From: Nostoc spongiaeforme FACHB-130
GTDB lineage: Bacteria > Cyanobacteriota > Cyanobacteriia > Cyanobacteriales > Nostocaceae
Assembly (NCBI RefSeq): GCF_014698475.1
Contig: NZ_JACJTB010000009.1
Span: 62,001 to 126,000 of the forward strand
Direction of reading: 5' to 3'
DNA: 64,000 bases
Each line of letters opens with the position of its first letter. Position 1 is the stretch's first letter. Made by a program: the position numbers and the translations under genes. Below, in pieces: positions 35,346-45,150 of the stretch. Under the pieces are notes generated by a model. It was given only the letters and a program-made list of their open reading frames with translations. It had not been told where the DNA came from and did no database searches.

Positions 35346-37901
35346 ATGGAACTAGAAAGACTCGCATATTTTAAAGAATACGGTGAATTTATACTGCAAA
35401 AAATTAACTCTGTCCCGCAGTATCCTTCTCAACAAGAAGACTGGGTTCCCGCCAGTTTAGATGAATGTCTGGCGCGTCTGCGAGAAACTGCGGAAAAAAC
35501 CATAGAACTTGCCACCTCACCAGTCAAAATTGGCGTGATGGGAGAATTTAGTAGTGGTAAAACCTTACTTTTGGGCAGTTTAATTGGCTATGCCGATGCT
35601 TTACCAGTTAACGAAAACCCAACTACGGGGAATGTTACAGCCATTCACCTCGTCGCCCAAGATGAATTTGCCACAACCCAAGTCGGCAATTTTACGGTAG
35701 AGTATCTTTCCCATGAAGGGGTGAAAGAGTGTTTGCGGTTTATGTTAGCAGAAGCGAGTCGCCGTTCCGCCGCCGCCGGACTTGTACCTGTACAACTCGC
35801 GCAGTTAAACTCTGGTAAAGAAATTCTGGCTTGGTGTGAGCAAGCGTGGAACCAAAGTAATAATTTAGAGTTGCGCTATTTGCTGCGGGAGTTGGTGTTA
35901 TTTGTGCGTGCTTACGCTTCTTATGGTGAGGCGATGTGTGGTGGACGCTATCAAATTGATCATGCCACAGCCCAGGAAGGTTTACAGCTGCCAGAACAGC
36001 CAATGGCTATCCAAACTTTCCGGTTTACAGACTTACCGCCAGCGCATATCCGCTTACCCAGTCCACCGCATAAATTAGCATCAAAGTTATTACAAAATAG
36101 CTTCTCCTTAATTCGCCGCGTTGATATTGAAGTGAAAATTTCGCGGGAAATTTGGGATGTCACCGATGCTTCTGAATTTATTTTGTTAGATTTTCCGGGT
36201 TTGGGTGCGGCGAACTCTGGCGCGAGGGATACATTTTTATCGCTACGAGAGTTGGCGGAAGTCCAGACAATTTTAATCTTGCTCAATGGTAAATCGCCAG
36301 GGAGCGATCGCGCTCACAAAATTTTTACCATGATGCAGCAACAGCGTCCGGGACAAGACTTGAAAGATTTGATTTTGGTCGGTGTCGGTCGTTTTGACCA
36401 ACTACCCCTAGAAAGTGAAGGCGGCGAACGAGAACTCGACCAATTCATTGCTGAGAACACCGCCAACACACCTTTATCTGAAGATGCTGTTCTCAAAAAA
36501 CTCCGAGTTCTGCAAACAACCATCGATGGCGCGAGTGCATTCACCACTCAAAAAGACCGCATTGTGTTGTTATCACCCTTGTTGGGACTAGCAGAATTAG
36601 CCAAACGTTCCAGTAGTGTCAAAGCTGGTTCGCCAGAATTTTTATCTAACTTAGATTATCCTAATTACCTGGAAACCTCGAAACGCTTGCAGCAAAAATG
36701 GACTCGCCTCAGCGAAAGACTGCTAGAGTCGGATGCACGTAGTCAACTGGGGAGACAATTAGGTTACTTTGCTCAAGATGGCGGTATTGCCAAACTGCGC
36801 GAGTTAATTCAAAATCACGTTGCTATGCACGGACTCAAGCAACTGTATGAAGACACCCGTCGCGCGGCTGAAAGTCTCCGTCAACAACAAGAAAACCTGA
36901 AAAATATCATCGCCGAAATTCACGAACAAGGCATACCAACTCTCGATAGTCCCACATTAATTGATTTGCGTCATGCCATTGATAGTTTAGATAAAACCTA
37001 CCGCAACTTCCAAAAAGAATTAGGCAAAGAACCACTCAAAGACCGTCGCGGAACTGTCGTGAGTGAAGTAGTGAAAGACGAACTCACCTTTAAAATTGTC
37101 AACTGGAACCAGTGGACTTTATTGTTTAACAAAGCCAACAACGGCGCTATTACTATCGCTGAAACTAAAGGTGCAGCCGGGAAGTTATTTGAAAGAGGAA
37201 ACAGAACTAATAATACTTTGCCAACGAAGAGTGATGATTTCTATCCCACCTTTGAAAAAACTGTGCAAGAAGTCGAGATATTTGCCCGCGATCGCATCCG
37301 GCAAGCAGTGGTAGATTTATTAAATAAACTCTCCAATCAAGTAGCCGAAGCACGGGACTATCTCAAATCTCTTCTCTCTCCAGAAATGGAACAAGAAATT
37401 GAAATTGGTTTTGGTGGAGAAGAAGCCGACTTATTTTATAAATTACTGTTAGGTTCCGACCCCAACCAATGGAAAGAAGCTATTCTTGCAGAACTGAATA
37501 GTAAAGACAAAGAAATTGCTCCCGAATTGATATTTCCTCTCGCACGCCAAGACGAAAAACACAACATTGGTCAAATATTTGATTGGTCACCAGAACGAAA
37601 TCAAAATTCACCCAGAGCCAGCCATCATCAAATGTTAGTATTACGTTTGCGTGATGAAATTACGGCTAGTGCCAGCTTACATTTAGTGCAGTATGTCAGT
37701 GAAGTGAATCAACAAGTCAATTCAGAAATAGAAGGCATTTTAGACCAAATTATTCCCACACTGCAAAATATTTCCAAAAAAGAAGCATTACTGAGATATC
37801 TTGCTGCTGGCGACTCACCACCAAAACTGGCTATTCCCACTTGGTTAAATATTCTTGCAGAAATCGCCACCACTTCTGATTTAGATATCCCTAGTTACTA
37901 G
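35346..37901 (+). CDS. Large dynamin-like GTPase (SrfC-like by size and position)
   Basis: 851 residues. G1 P-loop GEFSSGKT (66-73), G2 Thr in NENPTTGNVTAIH (about 90-102), G3 DFPGLG (282-287). The G4 position reads GVGRFDQL (about 346-353) in place of the usual [NT]KxD, so guanine specificity is uncertain. The G1-G3 spacing is long because of a helical insert. The C-terminal 400 residues are helical and coiled-coil, as in the dynamin stalk (YEDTRRAAESLRQQQENL; KTVQEVEIFARDRIRQAV). No transmembrane helix is evident. First gene of a four-gene plus-strand run. Membrane remodelling or a stress/defence switch is inferred. Confidence 0.8.
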   Translation: MELERLAYFKEYGEFILQKINSVPQYPSQQEDWVPASLDECLARLRETAEKTIELATSPVKIGVMGEFSSGKTLLLGSLIGYADALPVNENPTTGNVTAIHLVAQDEFATTQVGNFTVEYLSHEGVKECLRFMLAEASRRSAAAGLVPVQLAQLNSGKEILAWCEQAWNQSNNLELRYLLRELVLFVRAYASYGEAMCGGRYQIDHATAQEGLQLPEQPMAIQTFRFTDLPPAHIRLPSPPHKLASKLLQNSFSLIRRVDIEVKISREIWDVTDASEFILLDFPGLGAANSGARDTFLSLRELAEVQTILILLNGKSPGSDRAHKIFTMMQQQRPGQDLKDLILVGVGRFDQLPLESEGGERELDQFIAENTANTPLSEDAVLKKLRVLQTTIDGASAFTTQKDRIVLLSPLLGLAELAKRSSSVKAGSPEFLSNLDYPNYLETSKRLQQKWTRLSERLLESDARSQLGRQLGYFAQDGGIAKLRELIQNHVAMHGLKQLYEDTRRAAESLRQQQENLKNIIAEIHEQGIPTLDSPTLIDLRHAIDSLDKTYRNFQKELGKEPLKDRRGTVVSEVVKDELTFKIVNWNQWTLLFNKANNGAITIAETKGAAGKLFERGNRTNNTLPTKSDDFYPTFEKTVQEVEIFARDRIRQAVVDLLNKLSNQVAEARDYLKSLLSPEMEQEIEIGFGGEEADLFYKLLLGSDPNQWKEAILAELNSKDKEIAPELIFPLARQDEKHNIGQIFDWSPERNQNSPRASHHQMLVLRLRDEITASASLHLVQYVSEVNQQVNSEIEGILDQIIPTLQNISKKEALLRYLAAGDSPPKLAIPTWLNILAEIATTSDLDIPSY

Positions 37902-37918
37902 GAAATTTATTTCCTAGT
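37897..37918 (+). terminator. Hairpin overlapping the GTPase stop codon
   Basis: ACTAGGAAAT and ATTTCCTAGT form a perfect 10-bp stem with a 2-base loop, beginning inside the last codons (TAC TAG). It is followed after a few bases by a pyrimidine-rich tract. It may attenuate read-through into the Hsp70-like gene. Confidence 0.5.
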
Positions 37919-37925
37919 TCATACC

Positions 37926-38005
37926 TTCTTTCCTTCTTTCCTTCTTTCCTTCTTTCTTTTCTTCCTTTGTGTCCTTTGCGTTCTTTGCGGTTCGTTTAAA
38001 AAATG
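37926..38005. repeat. Pyrimidine tandem repeat and filler
   Basis: CCTTCTTT 8-mers (about 37926-37960) are followed by CTTTGTGTCCTTTGCGTTCTT-like filler, a common dispersed unit in these genomes. It lies in the gap between the GTPase and the Hsp70-like gene. Confidence 0.6.
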
Positions 38006-38086
38006 TAGATAGTTTAATGGTGAGATAGTAAATTTATTTATCGATAAATTATACCTTTGCGCGAAATAAAAAAAAGGAAACTAAAA

Positions 38087-41000
38087 ATGCCAGTAGAAAT
38101 TCGCCTCCCTCCACGCTTTCAAGTCCAAGTTAACGACAACGAATATTTAGAACTTCCCACCATTCAACTAGTCGCTATTGGTAATAATGTACCCCACATT
38201 GCCCGGATCAACTTCTCCGTTAAAGGTACACCCAGCGAACTAATCACCCAAATTCAAAAAGCATATAAACCCTTTGATGCTGTCACTCCAAAAATTTCCC
38301 AAATCGGACAGCTAGAACAATATCCTTGTAAATTAGAGAAACCTTTAACCGAACCAATCAACTGTACCTTACAAGTAATTGTTGAATATTTTGATTCCGA
38401 CTTTTCAGGGGAACCAGTATTATCTGAACCGCGACAAGTTCAGGCTGTTTGTTATTTATGGACACCATCTACTGCTGAAGCGCAAATTATGAATTCTGAG
38501 TCACTACCAAACCCGCCGGAAGAACCAGTTAAATATCAACCAGTCAAAAGATTTCCGGGATGGTTTGCTTTAGATTTTGGTACGTCGAATTCTACCGTGA
38601 CTTTGTTCGACCCGATAGAGATTCCCATTGCCGAAATTTTACCACGAGAGCAGGAATTAAGATTGCGCGATCGCCTGTTGCAATGGCTCAATTCTCCCGC
38701 TTCCGAAGCATTACCAGATATCAGCGAAGTTGAGTGGCAAAAATTTATTATTGATATTAGTAAAAACTTAGAAATAGAACCTAGTCATTTAAGCGAAATT
38801 TTTGAAAGTGATAACAGAGAAAGATTTTTAGAAGCAATTCGCCAAATCGAATTATCTTTAGGTAATAGCGAAAAATTTCAACGCGCCGCTAGTAAGAAAT
38901 TATATCAAATCTATCACGAGGTTTTTCGCGTTCCCACCTTAGAATCGCAAAATTTAATTCCCGTAGTTCTAGATATTGACCGCCGTGATAGTGAAATTCC
39001 CAGCGAGTTAGAAATTTCCAACTTAGAAGTATTAAAACTGAAAATGGGGCGAGAAGCAAGAGATAATCGAAAAAAAGCAATAGCCCAAGGAAGCAGCAGT
39101 TCTTTAAAAGAAATTATCAGTCGGTTTCATCATTCACCAAAGCGGTATTTTGGGCAAAACAAAACATTCCCCGTAATGTTAAATGATACCGAAGTTAATA
39201 TTAATGTTAACCAATTAATTCAAGCCGCTTGGGCGCATTTAATTGATTTAACCGAAGATTACCGCCAACGCGCTAGACGCAGATTTTCTGAAGGTGAACT
39301 GTTAACCGCCGTTGTTACCTATCCCACCGTTGCACCGCCAGTAGTTCGTAAAGAAGTGAAGCAATTAGTTGAACAATTAGGTATTGATGATGTGCAAACA
39401 GCTTATGATGAAGCTGTTTCTGTAGCGATATTTTTCTTGTGGCGAGAATTTGGTGGGAATTTAAATATTGGGATTGAATCTTTTAAAACTCGTTGTCGCC
39501 GCGATGGCAATAAATGGTCGCAAAATGTATTAGTTTTAGATATTGGTGGCGGTACAACAGACTTAGCATTAATTGAACTAACCTTAGAAGATAAAACCCC
39601 ATTCTTTGCCAATAATGAAGACCGAGGATTAGGTGGCAGGTATTATAAATTAACGCCAAAACTATTAGGTTCATCGGGACATTTACAACTCGGTGGCGAA
39701 TTAATTACACTGCGAGTATTTAGGTTATTAAAAGTTGCGATCGCAGATTTTCTTCTAACAGCAGTTACCCGTGGTGATATCAACAGCGAAAAACTCGAAG
39801 ACTTAATTAGTTCTGAATTAAACGAGCGTTTTCTTGACCAAGGTAAATTCAAAACAGGCAGCTTATTAAAATGCCTAGATAGAGAAAATCCCGAAGGTGA
39901 TACAGCTTATAAAGATGCCTTAGATACAGCCGAAAAAGTCTTACCGACCCGTTGGCAACAAGCACCACAACGCTTACAAACCTTCTACACACTGTGGGAT
40001 TATGCAGAAGCCGCCAAACTCAAACTCGGACAAAAATTACCAGCCGATAATTCACTTTTAACCTTTACAATCTCTGAACAACAAATTGCCGAACTTCTCA
40101 CTCAAAGCGCAATTAAATATCAAATTCATAACCCCGATAATATTGCCGTCACCCTAGATAATCAACAATTTGAACGTGTCGCCACCTCCGCTATCAAAGA
40201 AGCCATTGGTATTGCAAAAGGCTTAATGGAAAGCCGCTTACGTTCCGACGATAACACCATCGATGCTTGGAATACTCACAAAGTTGACTGGTTAATTCTC
40301 TCTGGAAAAACTTGTAATCTCGACTTAGTACAACGTCATATTTACCAAGAATTTAGCAAGTCTCCCTACTTCGTTTGGAACCCAGAACGCATCACCTTTG
40401 TTTTAGAATTTACTAAACTCGCCACCTCCGCAGGTGCGTGTTACGCCGAAAAATTGCGCCGACTCAGATTTGACCCCGAAGAATCAAAAGCACTCCTACA
40501 AAAAGGCGCAAATCAATTAGAAATAGACGTGAAAAATCTATTTTATTACTTACCTTGTAACTTCAAACGCAAAACCCAAAGTAACGAACTACTACCAATC
40601 TTTAAAGCAGGACAAGAACTCCATCAAATTGCACCTTGGGAAACAGTCGCCAAAGTGCGTACAGCTTGGCAAGGTATACAGTTAACTAATATTATTTATC
40701 GCCAAGACTACGAAGACGGTGATTTAAGACTTTGGGGAAGCTTCGACGGTAAACATCTCATGGAAAAATTAGGGATGGAAGAAGCAGAGTTTCTCAAAAA
40801 AATCAAAGTGCAATTTGAAATTGACCAGACATTACAATTTAGCGTTTTATTATGTCAAGGAAATCCCCATTATTTAATCGATGTTCCCGGTATTGATGTC
40901 GGTTCCGCAATTCTAGCAGCTTCCGAAACCTCATTATTTGCCGACGGCAAACTAAAATGGAACATCGCCGTAGAACGACCAAATAAAGATTTAACCGATG

Positions 41001-41470
41001 GCGATATCGCAGTTAATGTCATCGAATCAGCAACCGTAGATCAACCAAACGCCTATCATTTAGTCTTTGAAATCGACTCAAATGATAATCAATCTCTACA
41101 CGAATTTCATTACCTCCGCGATGGTTCACCCCAGCCAGGAAAAGGTTTAATTAGTAATCCCTTACCACCCTTTCCTTACACTGGACAACATACATTTTAC
41201 GTCTATCAAACCGATACTGAAACTAACAGAAAAAAATGGATACGTATCGGTTCACTCAGTAAACCATCCGTCACCACAGACTACCCTTGTCAATATCGCG
41301 TCACCCTCGACAACAAAGGTATTTTGCGAATGCACCCCGGCGAAGTTCCCTACTGGACATCCACAAGTCAAGAATGTTTAAAACAAGAAGGTTGTGTTTA
41401 TCGTGCGGAATTAGAATTGCAACCTAACGAAGTTGATAAAGAACGCGATCCTTTCTGTGGGATACATTAA
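38087..41470 (+). CDS. Hsp70/actin-like ATPase with long extra domains (SrfB-like by size and position)
   Basis: 1127 residues from ATG 38087 (MPVEIRLPPRF), with an AGGAAA site upstream; the frame opens 30 bases earlier. About 155 residues precede the ATPase and look beta-rich. The ATPase core has phosphate-1 ALDFGTSNST (161-170), a large helical insert, phosphate-2 VLDIGGGTTDLA (about 483-494) and the adenosine motif WLILSGKT (about 735-742). A further 380 residues, beta-rich, follow in place of a normal Hsp70 substrate domain. It is much longer than DnaK (about 640) and lacks its C-terminal lid. Likely an ATP-driven partner of the GTPases next to it. Confidence 0.8.
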   Translation: MPVEIRLPPRFQVQVNDNEYLELPTIQLVAIGNNVPHIARINFSVKGTPSELITQIQKAYKPFDAVTPKISQIGQLEQYPCKLEKPLTEPINCTLQVIVEYFDSDFSGEPVLSEPRQVQAVCYLWTPSTAEAQIMNSESLPNPPEEPVKYQPVKRFPGWFALDFGTSNSTVTLFDPIEIPIAEILPREQELRLRDRLLQWLNSPASEALPDISEVEWQKFIIDISKNLEIEPSHLSEIFESDNRERFLEAIRQIELSLGNSEKFQRAASKKLYQIYHEVFRVPTLESQNLIPVVLDIDRRDSEIPSELEISNLEVLKLKMGREARDNRKKAIAQGSSSSLKEIISRFHHSPKRYFGQNKTFPVMLNDTEVNINVNQLIQAAWAHLIDLTEDYRQRARRRFSEGELLTAVVTYPTVAPPVVRKEVKQLVEQLGIDDVQTAYDEAVSVAIFFLWREFGGNLNIGIESFKTRCRRDGNKWSQNVLVLDIGGGTTDLALIELTLEDKTPFFANNEDRGLGGRYYKLTPKLLGSSGHLQLGGELITLRVFRLLKVAIADFLLTAVTRGDINSEKLEDLISSELNERFLDQGKFKTGSLLKCLDRENPEGDTAYKDALDTAEKVLPTRWQQAPQRLQTFYTLWDYAEAAKLKLGQKLPADNSLLTFTISEQQIAELLTQSAIKYQIHNPDNIAVTLDNQQFERVATSAIKEAIGIAKGLMESRLRSDDNTIDAWNTHKVDWLILSGKTCNLDLVQRHIYQEFSKSPYFVWNPERITFVLEFTKLATSAGACYAEKLRRLRFDPEESKALLQKGANQLEIDVKNLFYYLPCNFKRKTQSNELLPIFKAGQELHQIAPWETVAKVRTAWQGIQLTNIIYRQDYEDGDLRLWGSFDGKHLMEKLGMEEAEFLKKIKVQFEIDQTLQFSVLLCQGNPHYLIDVPGIDVGSAILAASETSLFADGKLKWNIAVERPNKDLTDGDIAVNVIESATVDQPNAYHLVFEIDSNDNQSLHEFHYLRDGSPQPGKGLISNPLPPFPYTGQHTFYVYQTDTETNRKKWIRIGSLSKPSVTTDYPCQYRVTLDNKGILRMHPGEVPYWTSTSQECLKQEGCVYRAELELQPNEVDKERDPFCGIH

Positions 41471-41552
41471 TTTTCTCCGCCTAACTCCGTATCTAAATGT
41501 AAAAACTCTCCGCGTCTCCGCGTCTTTGCGTGAGATAAAAAAGGTGAAATTC
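41471..41552. repeat. CTCCGCGTCT-type filler between system genes
   Basis: Short units CTCCGCGTCT and CTTTGCGTGAG, typical dispersed filler. An open frame through it upstream of the next gene is therefore not taken as coding. Confidence 0.5.
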
Positions 41553-42650
41553 ATGCAGCATCTACGTCAGCTATTAGAAACAGAAAATTCCGAATTAGCC
41601 AGATTATTGCGGTGTAGCCTGTATGGACTAGAAGCTGCATTAAACCAAGCCTATACAGAATTACCCGATGATCCTGGTACTGAAATTTGTGCAGAATTGC
41701 TGCAAGAAATCCAAGATTTGTTGCAGCCTCCACATCAAGAAGAAACGACTATCATCCAATCTTCAAATGAGTTAAAACTAAATTATCTGCGTGATGCTTG
41801 GAATGCTGACTCAGAACTAAGTTTATATTTAGGAGATTCGCCATTACAAAGCCAAACTGATGCTGATTTATGGCATGAGGTTCACCGTAAACTGCTACGA
41901 ATACCTGATGATTTAGCTGCATTTTGGCAACAACGCACCTTAGATTTAGCTCAAGAAATTGGTGCAGTAGAAGATGATTCTAACTTCTACCAACTTCCCT
42001 TTATCAAAGATGAAATCATTTACCCTGGACTCAAAGGTAGTGTGAATATTCAGGGGTTATGTTTATCTCAAAAAGCACTTTTAAAATCAAAAATTTTCCC
42101 CATTCCTGAATCGGAAGATTTACAATTACTTGCTGGCTTTTTAAATTTATATCTCAAATTTATAGCAATAGAGCCAGATTTACATCACGCCTTAAAAAGT
42201 ATTTTTAGCTTTGATATTATTCCTTTAAGCTCCAAATCAGAACAGCAACAACAATATATAGAAGCCTTAACAGACCGCTTTCACCGCACCCAAAAAGCTG
42301 AAGAAAATAACGATATTTTAGCCATTGTACGTGCATGGATTGATATAGATGAAGCCATACATTCTTTAGTATTTATTCCCCCCGTTGAACGTTATTCATG
42401 GTGGGGAAAATTACAACAAGAATCACGCCGAACCTTAAAAAAAGTTGCAGACAAAGCCAATAAATCAGGACACAATGTCAGAATTCGTCAACTGTCAGGA
42501 CTTTATGCTGATATATGTGCTTTTTCCAAAGATGATTTACAGCTAAATTGTGGCGGTATTCCTGGAGAAGTTTTAACTTGTTTGCGAGTCTATGCACGCA
42601 TTAATCAAGAAGAATTTCCCGGTCGGGTAATATTTCGTTCATTACGATAG
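41553..42650 (+). CDS. Unknown 365-residue protein in the GTPase/Hsp70 cluster
   Basis: Starts at ATG 41553 (MQHLRQLLETENSELARLL), with AAAGGTGAA upstream; the frame extends further 5' only through repeat filler. The protein is mostly helical. Visible features are an acidic N-terminal third, a Leu-rich stretch LLAGFLNLYLKFIAI, and a C-terminal region with conserved-looking SWWGKLQQESRRTLKKVADKANK, then LSGLYADICAFSKDDLQL. There is no signal peptide, transmembrane helix or known catalytic motif. By position it would match SrfA in srfABC operons, but I cannot show homology. Confidence 0.7.
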   Translation: MQHLRQLLETENSELARLLRCSLYGLEAALNQAYTELPDDPGTEICAELLQEIQDLLQPPHQEETTIIQSSNELKLNYLRDAWNADSELSLYLGDSPLQSQTDADLWHEVHRKLLRIPDDLAAFWQQRTLDLAQEIGAVEDDSNFYQLPFIKDEIIYPGLKGSVNIQGLCLSQKALLKSKIFPIPESEDLQLLAGFLNLYLKFIAIEPDLHHALKSIFSFDIIPLSSKSEQQQQYIEALTDRFHRTQKAEENNDILAIVRAWIDIDEAIHSLVFIPPVERYSWWGKLQQESRRTLKKVADKANKSGHNVRIRQLSGLYADICAFSKDDLQLNCGGIPGEVLTCLRVYARINQEEFPGRVIFRSLR

Positions 42651-42780
42651 TTTTGGTTGACTTTTACAGTTCTCTTTAACAAACGCACCCTTTTTCATGG
42701 ACGGTTATCTCTACTCGTGTAAATTTAATTTTTATACCAAAACTGAATAAGTAATAGTATTTAGGTTTGGAGATACAGTA

Positions 42781-45057
42781 ATGAATATTGACTTACTTAG
42801 CTATCGTCAAAAATTAGGTATAGGTCAAGTACAGATTGCGAAGATATTGGGTATTTCTAACGAAGAAGTTTGTCTTTATGAACAGAAGCCTGAAACAGTT
42901 CCAATGGGGCTTTTAGTGCAATGGTTAGCAATATTTAATCTTGATATTGCTAGTGTTATGTCACCACCAACACAAGCATTAAAAGGAATTGACCCAGGTA
43001 ATCCTTACACTGAACTCTATCACAATATAAATTTATTAAATCAGTATATCAATGCGGCTCCAACTGTAGAACAAATAGACATACCAACACCCCCTAAGAC
43101 ACCCAGTGATTTTAAAAAGCTAGTGAAGTTCTATAAGCAAAAGCCTAATTTAGCGTTAACAGGAGGCTTTGACGCTGGTAAATCACACTTAGCAAACGCT
43201 TTATTAGGTTGTAAAAATCTACCAGTTGGTTATCAACCTGCCACAAGAGTAATTACATTTGTTCGTCATGTAGAAGACCGTCCTGAATGGTTTAAAGAAG
43301 ATGTTCTGATTTTTGACGAGGATTTTTGGTTAAAGGATGAAGGCGGTAAGCAAGTTATTGACTTATTACTTTTTGACGATAAGGAACGTTGTGAGCAGTA
43401 TTGCTTAAAAGCAGGAAGCTTTCATATTTTGCAAGAATATGGGGTACATGGCAGCAATGACGATGTGTTAGCCCATGCAGCTGTAGTTTATATGGATTCT
43501 CCTTTACTACAAGCCTGCAACTTAATAGACCTACCTGGTTATTCAGATCAACCTGATGAAGTTTCAAAAGATGTTGAGAAAGCTAATAGTGCCGCACAGA
43601 TAGCCGATGGACTGATCTATGCTTCACCAGCCAAGGGTCACATTAATGGTCAAGATATGATACGCCTTGGTAGCTTGTTACGTTCACTTCCTGCACCAGA
43701 AAAGGAATGTAGTAATTTTCCTACACTAGGCAATCTCTTTATTGTAGCGACCCATGCTGATCCGAGTATTTCTGACTATCAACTCAAGGAAATTTCAGAT
43801 AAAGCGTCAAAAAGACTCTACAATAATATTTCGGAAACTGTTATAGAGCGTCGTAGAGAAAACACAAATCGTGATATTTCAGAGGCAGAACTACGACAAA
43901 GATTTTTCACTTTTTGGTCGGAAAGTCCTAATAGATGTCAGCACTTATTTGATAATATAACCGAAATACTAGGTGAATTTCTCCCTGAAGTACGTCTATG
44001 CCGAATTAATCGAGAAATTATAGAACTCAAGGAAGATACTATAAAAAAGTATGCTAGTTTGATTGAAAAATATGAAATAAATATTGCTGATGAAGAAGTA
44101 AAAATTTCTCGGCGATCGCAGTTAATTTTATTAAAAGAAAATGATCATATTCGGCAACAAGAAAATCAACTGAAAAGGCACAATCTTTTAAAGAGAATAC
44201 ATGAGTTAAAAATAAGTACAAAAACAGAGTTTCAAAAATATGCAGAGCAGCTTCTAAATGTTAATGCTGTGGAAAGTATTATCTATGGAAAATATGATAA
44301 TAAAAAAGATGCACAGGAATATTTAGTAGGGTACTTAGTAGAAAAACTTCAAAATGAGTTAGAGAACATTATTAAATCTAACGCTGACGAATTTAAGTTA
44401 GAAATTGATACTTTCTTTCAAGGTTACACTGAAGCAGAATTTCATGGATACAAAGCCGAAGACTATACAAATTCTCAAACTTTTCGTTTTGATTGGGAAG
44501 CATCTGTAATGGGTGCAATTGCAGGTTTAGGTAGCTTTGGTGCTTTGGCTGCTTGGGCAATTTCGTTAGGTAATCTTGGTGGTTACATATTAGTTGCAAA
44601 GTTCGTCAGTTTTTTATCAGCAATTGGTATTGGTTTTGGTTTCAGTGGTGGTACGGCTGGAATAATGACCATCGTAGCTGCTATGGGTGGGCCAATCGTG
44701 CTTGGAATAGGTCTGTCTGTTACATTAGGTTTGGCAGTTGCAAACTTATGGAGTTCCTTGACAGAATCATGGCAAAAGCGATTAGCTAAACAAGTAGTTA
44801 AAGATTTTGGAAAACAGCCTGTGTGTGAACAGTTTTTTAAAGGGATTGATAAATTCTGGGAGGACACTGCTAATGGTTTTGAAAAAGTTGCTGATGTAGT
44901 AGAAGGTGATTGGAAGAAACATCTTGAACATATTGATGAAATAACTGCCTCTACAACAGAATCAAAAGAGCGTATTGAAGGAATTTTGAAAATCTTAAAA
45001 TTATGCCAAGATTTTTTCAGCAGACTTCCTTGGGTCAATCTCAATTGCCAGTGTTGA
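42781..45057 (+). CDS. HTH-dynamin-like GTPase fusion with membrane segments
   Basis: 758 residues, with a GGAG site 9 bases before ATG. Residues 1-60 are an Xre-type helix-turn-helix (YRQKLGIGQVQIAKILGISNEEV). The GTPase has G1 GGFDAGKSHLANALLG (128-143), G3 DLPGYSD (250-256) and G4 ATHAD (323-327, in place of NKxD). A coiled coil spans about 390-520. Residues 575-660 contain three strongly hydrophobic Gly/Ala-rich segments (IGFGFSGGTAGIMTIVAAM and neighbours), like the membrane paddle of bacterial dynamins. A DNA-binding head on a membrane GTPase is unusual. Last gene of the run; a terminator follows. Confidence 0.8.
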   Translation: MNIDLLSYRQKLGIGQVQIAKILGISNEEVCLYEQKPETVPMGLLVQWLAIFNLDIASVMSPPTQALKGIDPGNPYTELYHNINLLNQYINAAPTVEQIDIPTPPKTPSDFKKLVKFYKQKPNLALTGGFDAGKSHLANALLGCKNLPVGYQPATRVITFVRHVEDRPEWFKEDVLIFDEDFWLKDEGGKQVIDLLLFDDKERCEQYCLKAGSFHILQEYGVHGSNDDVLAHAAVVYMDSPLLQACNLIDLPGYSDQPDEVSKDVEKANSAAQIADGLIYASPAKGHINGQDMIRLGSLLRSLPAPEKECSNFPTLGNLFIVATHADPSISDYQLKEISDKASKRLYNNISETVIERRRENTNRDISEAELRQRFFTFWSESPNRCQHLFDNITEILGEFLPEVRLCRINREIIELKEDTIKKYASLIEKYEINIADEEVKISRRSQLILLKENDHIRQQENQLKRHNLLKRIHELKISTKTEFQKYAEQLLNVNAVESIIYGKYDNKKDAQEYLVGYLVEKLQNELENIIKSNADEFKLEIDTFFQGYTEAEFHGYKAEDYTNSQTFRFDWEASVMGAIAGLGSFGALAAWAISLGNLGGYILVAKFVSFLSAIGIGFGFSGGTAGIMTIVAAMGGPIVLGIGLSVTLGLAVANLWSSLTESWQKRLAKQVVKDFGKQPVCEQFFKGIDKFWEDTANGFEKVADVVEGDWKKHLEHIDEITASTTESKERIEGILKILKLCQDFFSRLPWVNLNCQC

Positions 45058-45085
45058 TTTATCTACAAAACTAAATCCTAATTTT

Positions 45086-45108
45086 AAGTCCTCAATGAGG
45101 ACTTTTTG
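45086..45108 (+). terminator. Rho-independent terminator after the GTPase/Hsp70 cluster
   Basis: AAGTCCTC-AAT-GAGGACTT forms a perfect 8-bp stem, followed by TTTG. It lies 28 bp after the stop of the HTH-dynamin gene. Confidence 0.8.
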
Positions 45109-45150
45109 ATATTTAATTTAAAATTAACCATCGTTCCACTTAGTATATAT

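Noticed and set aside
37096-37314. 72-codon plus-strand frame inside the large GTPase gene
   Set aside because: It is an out-of-frame shadow of a well-supported coding sequence.
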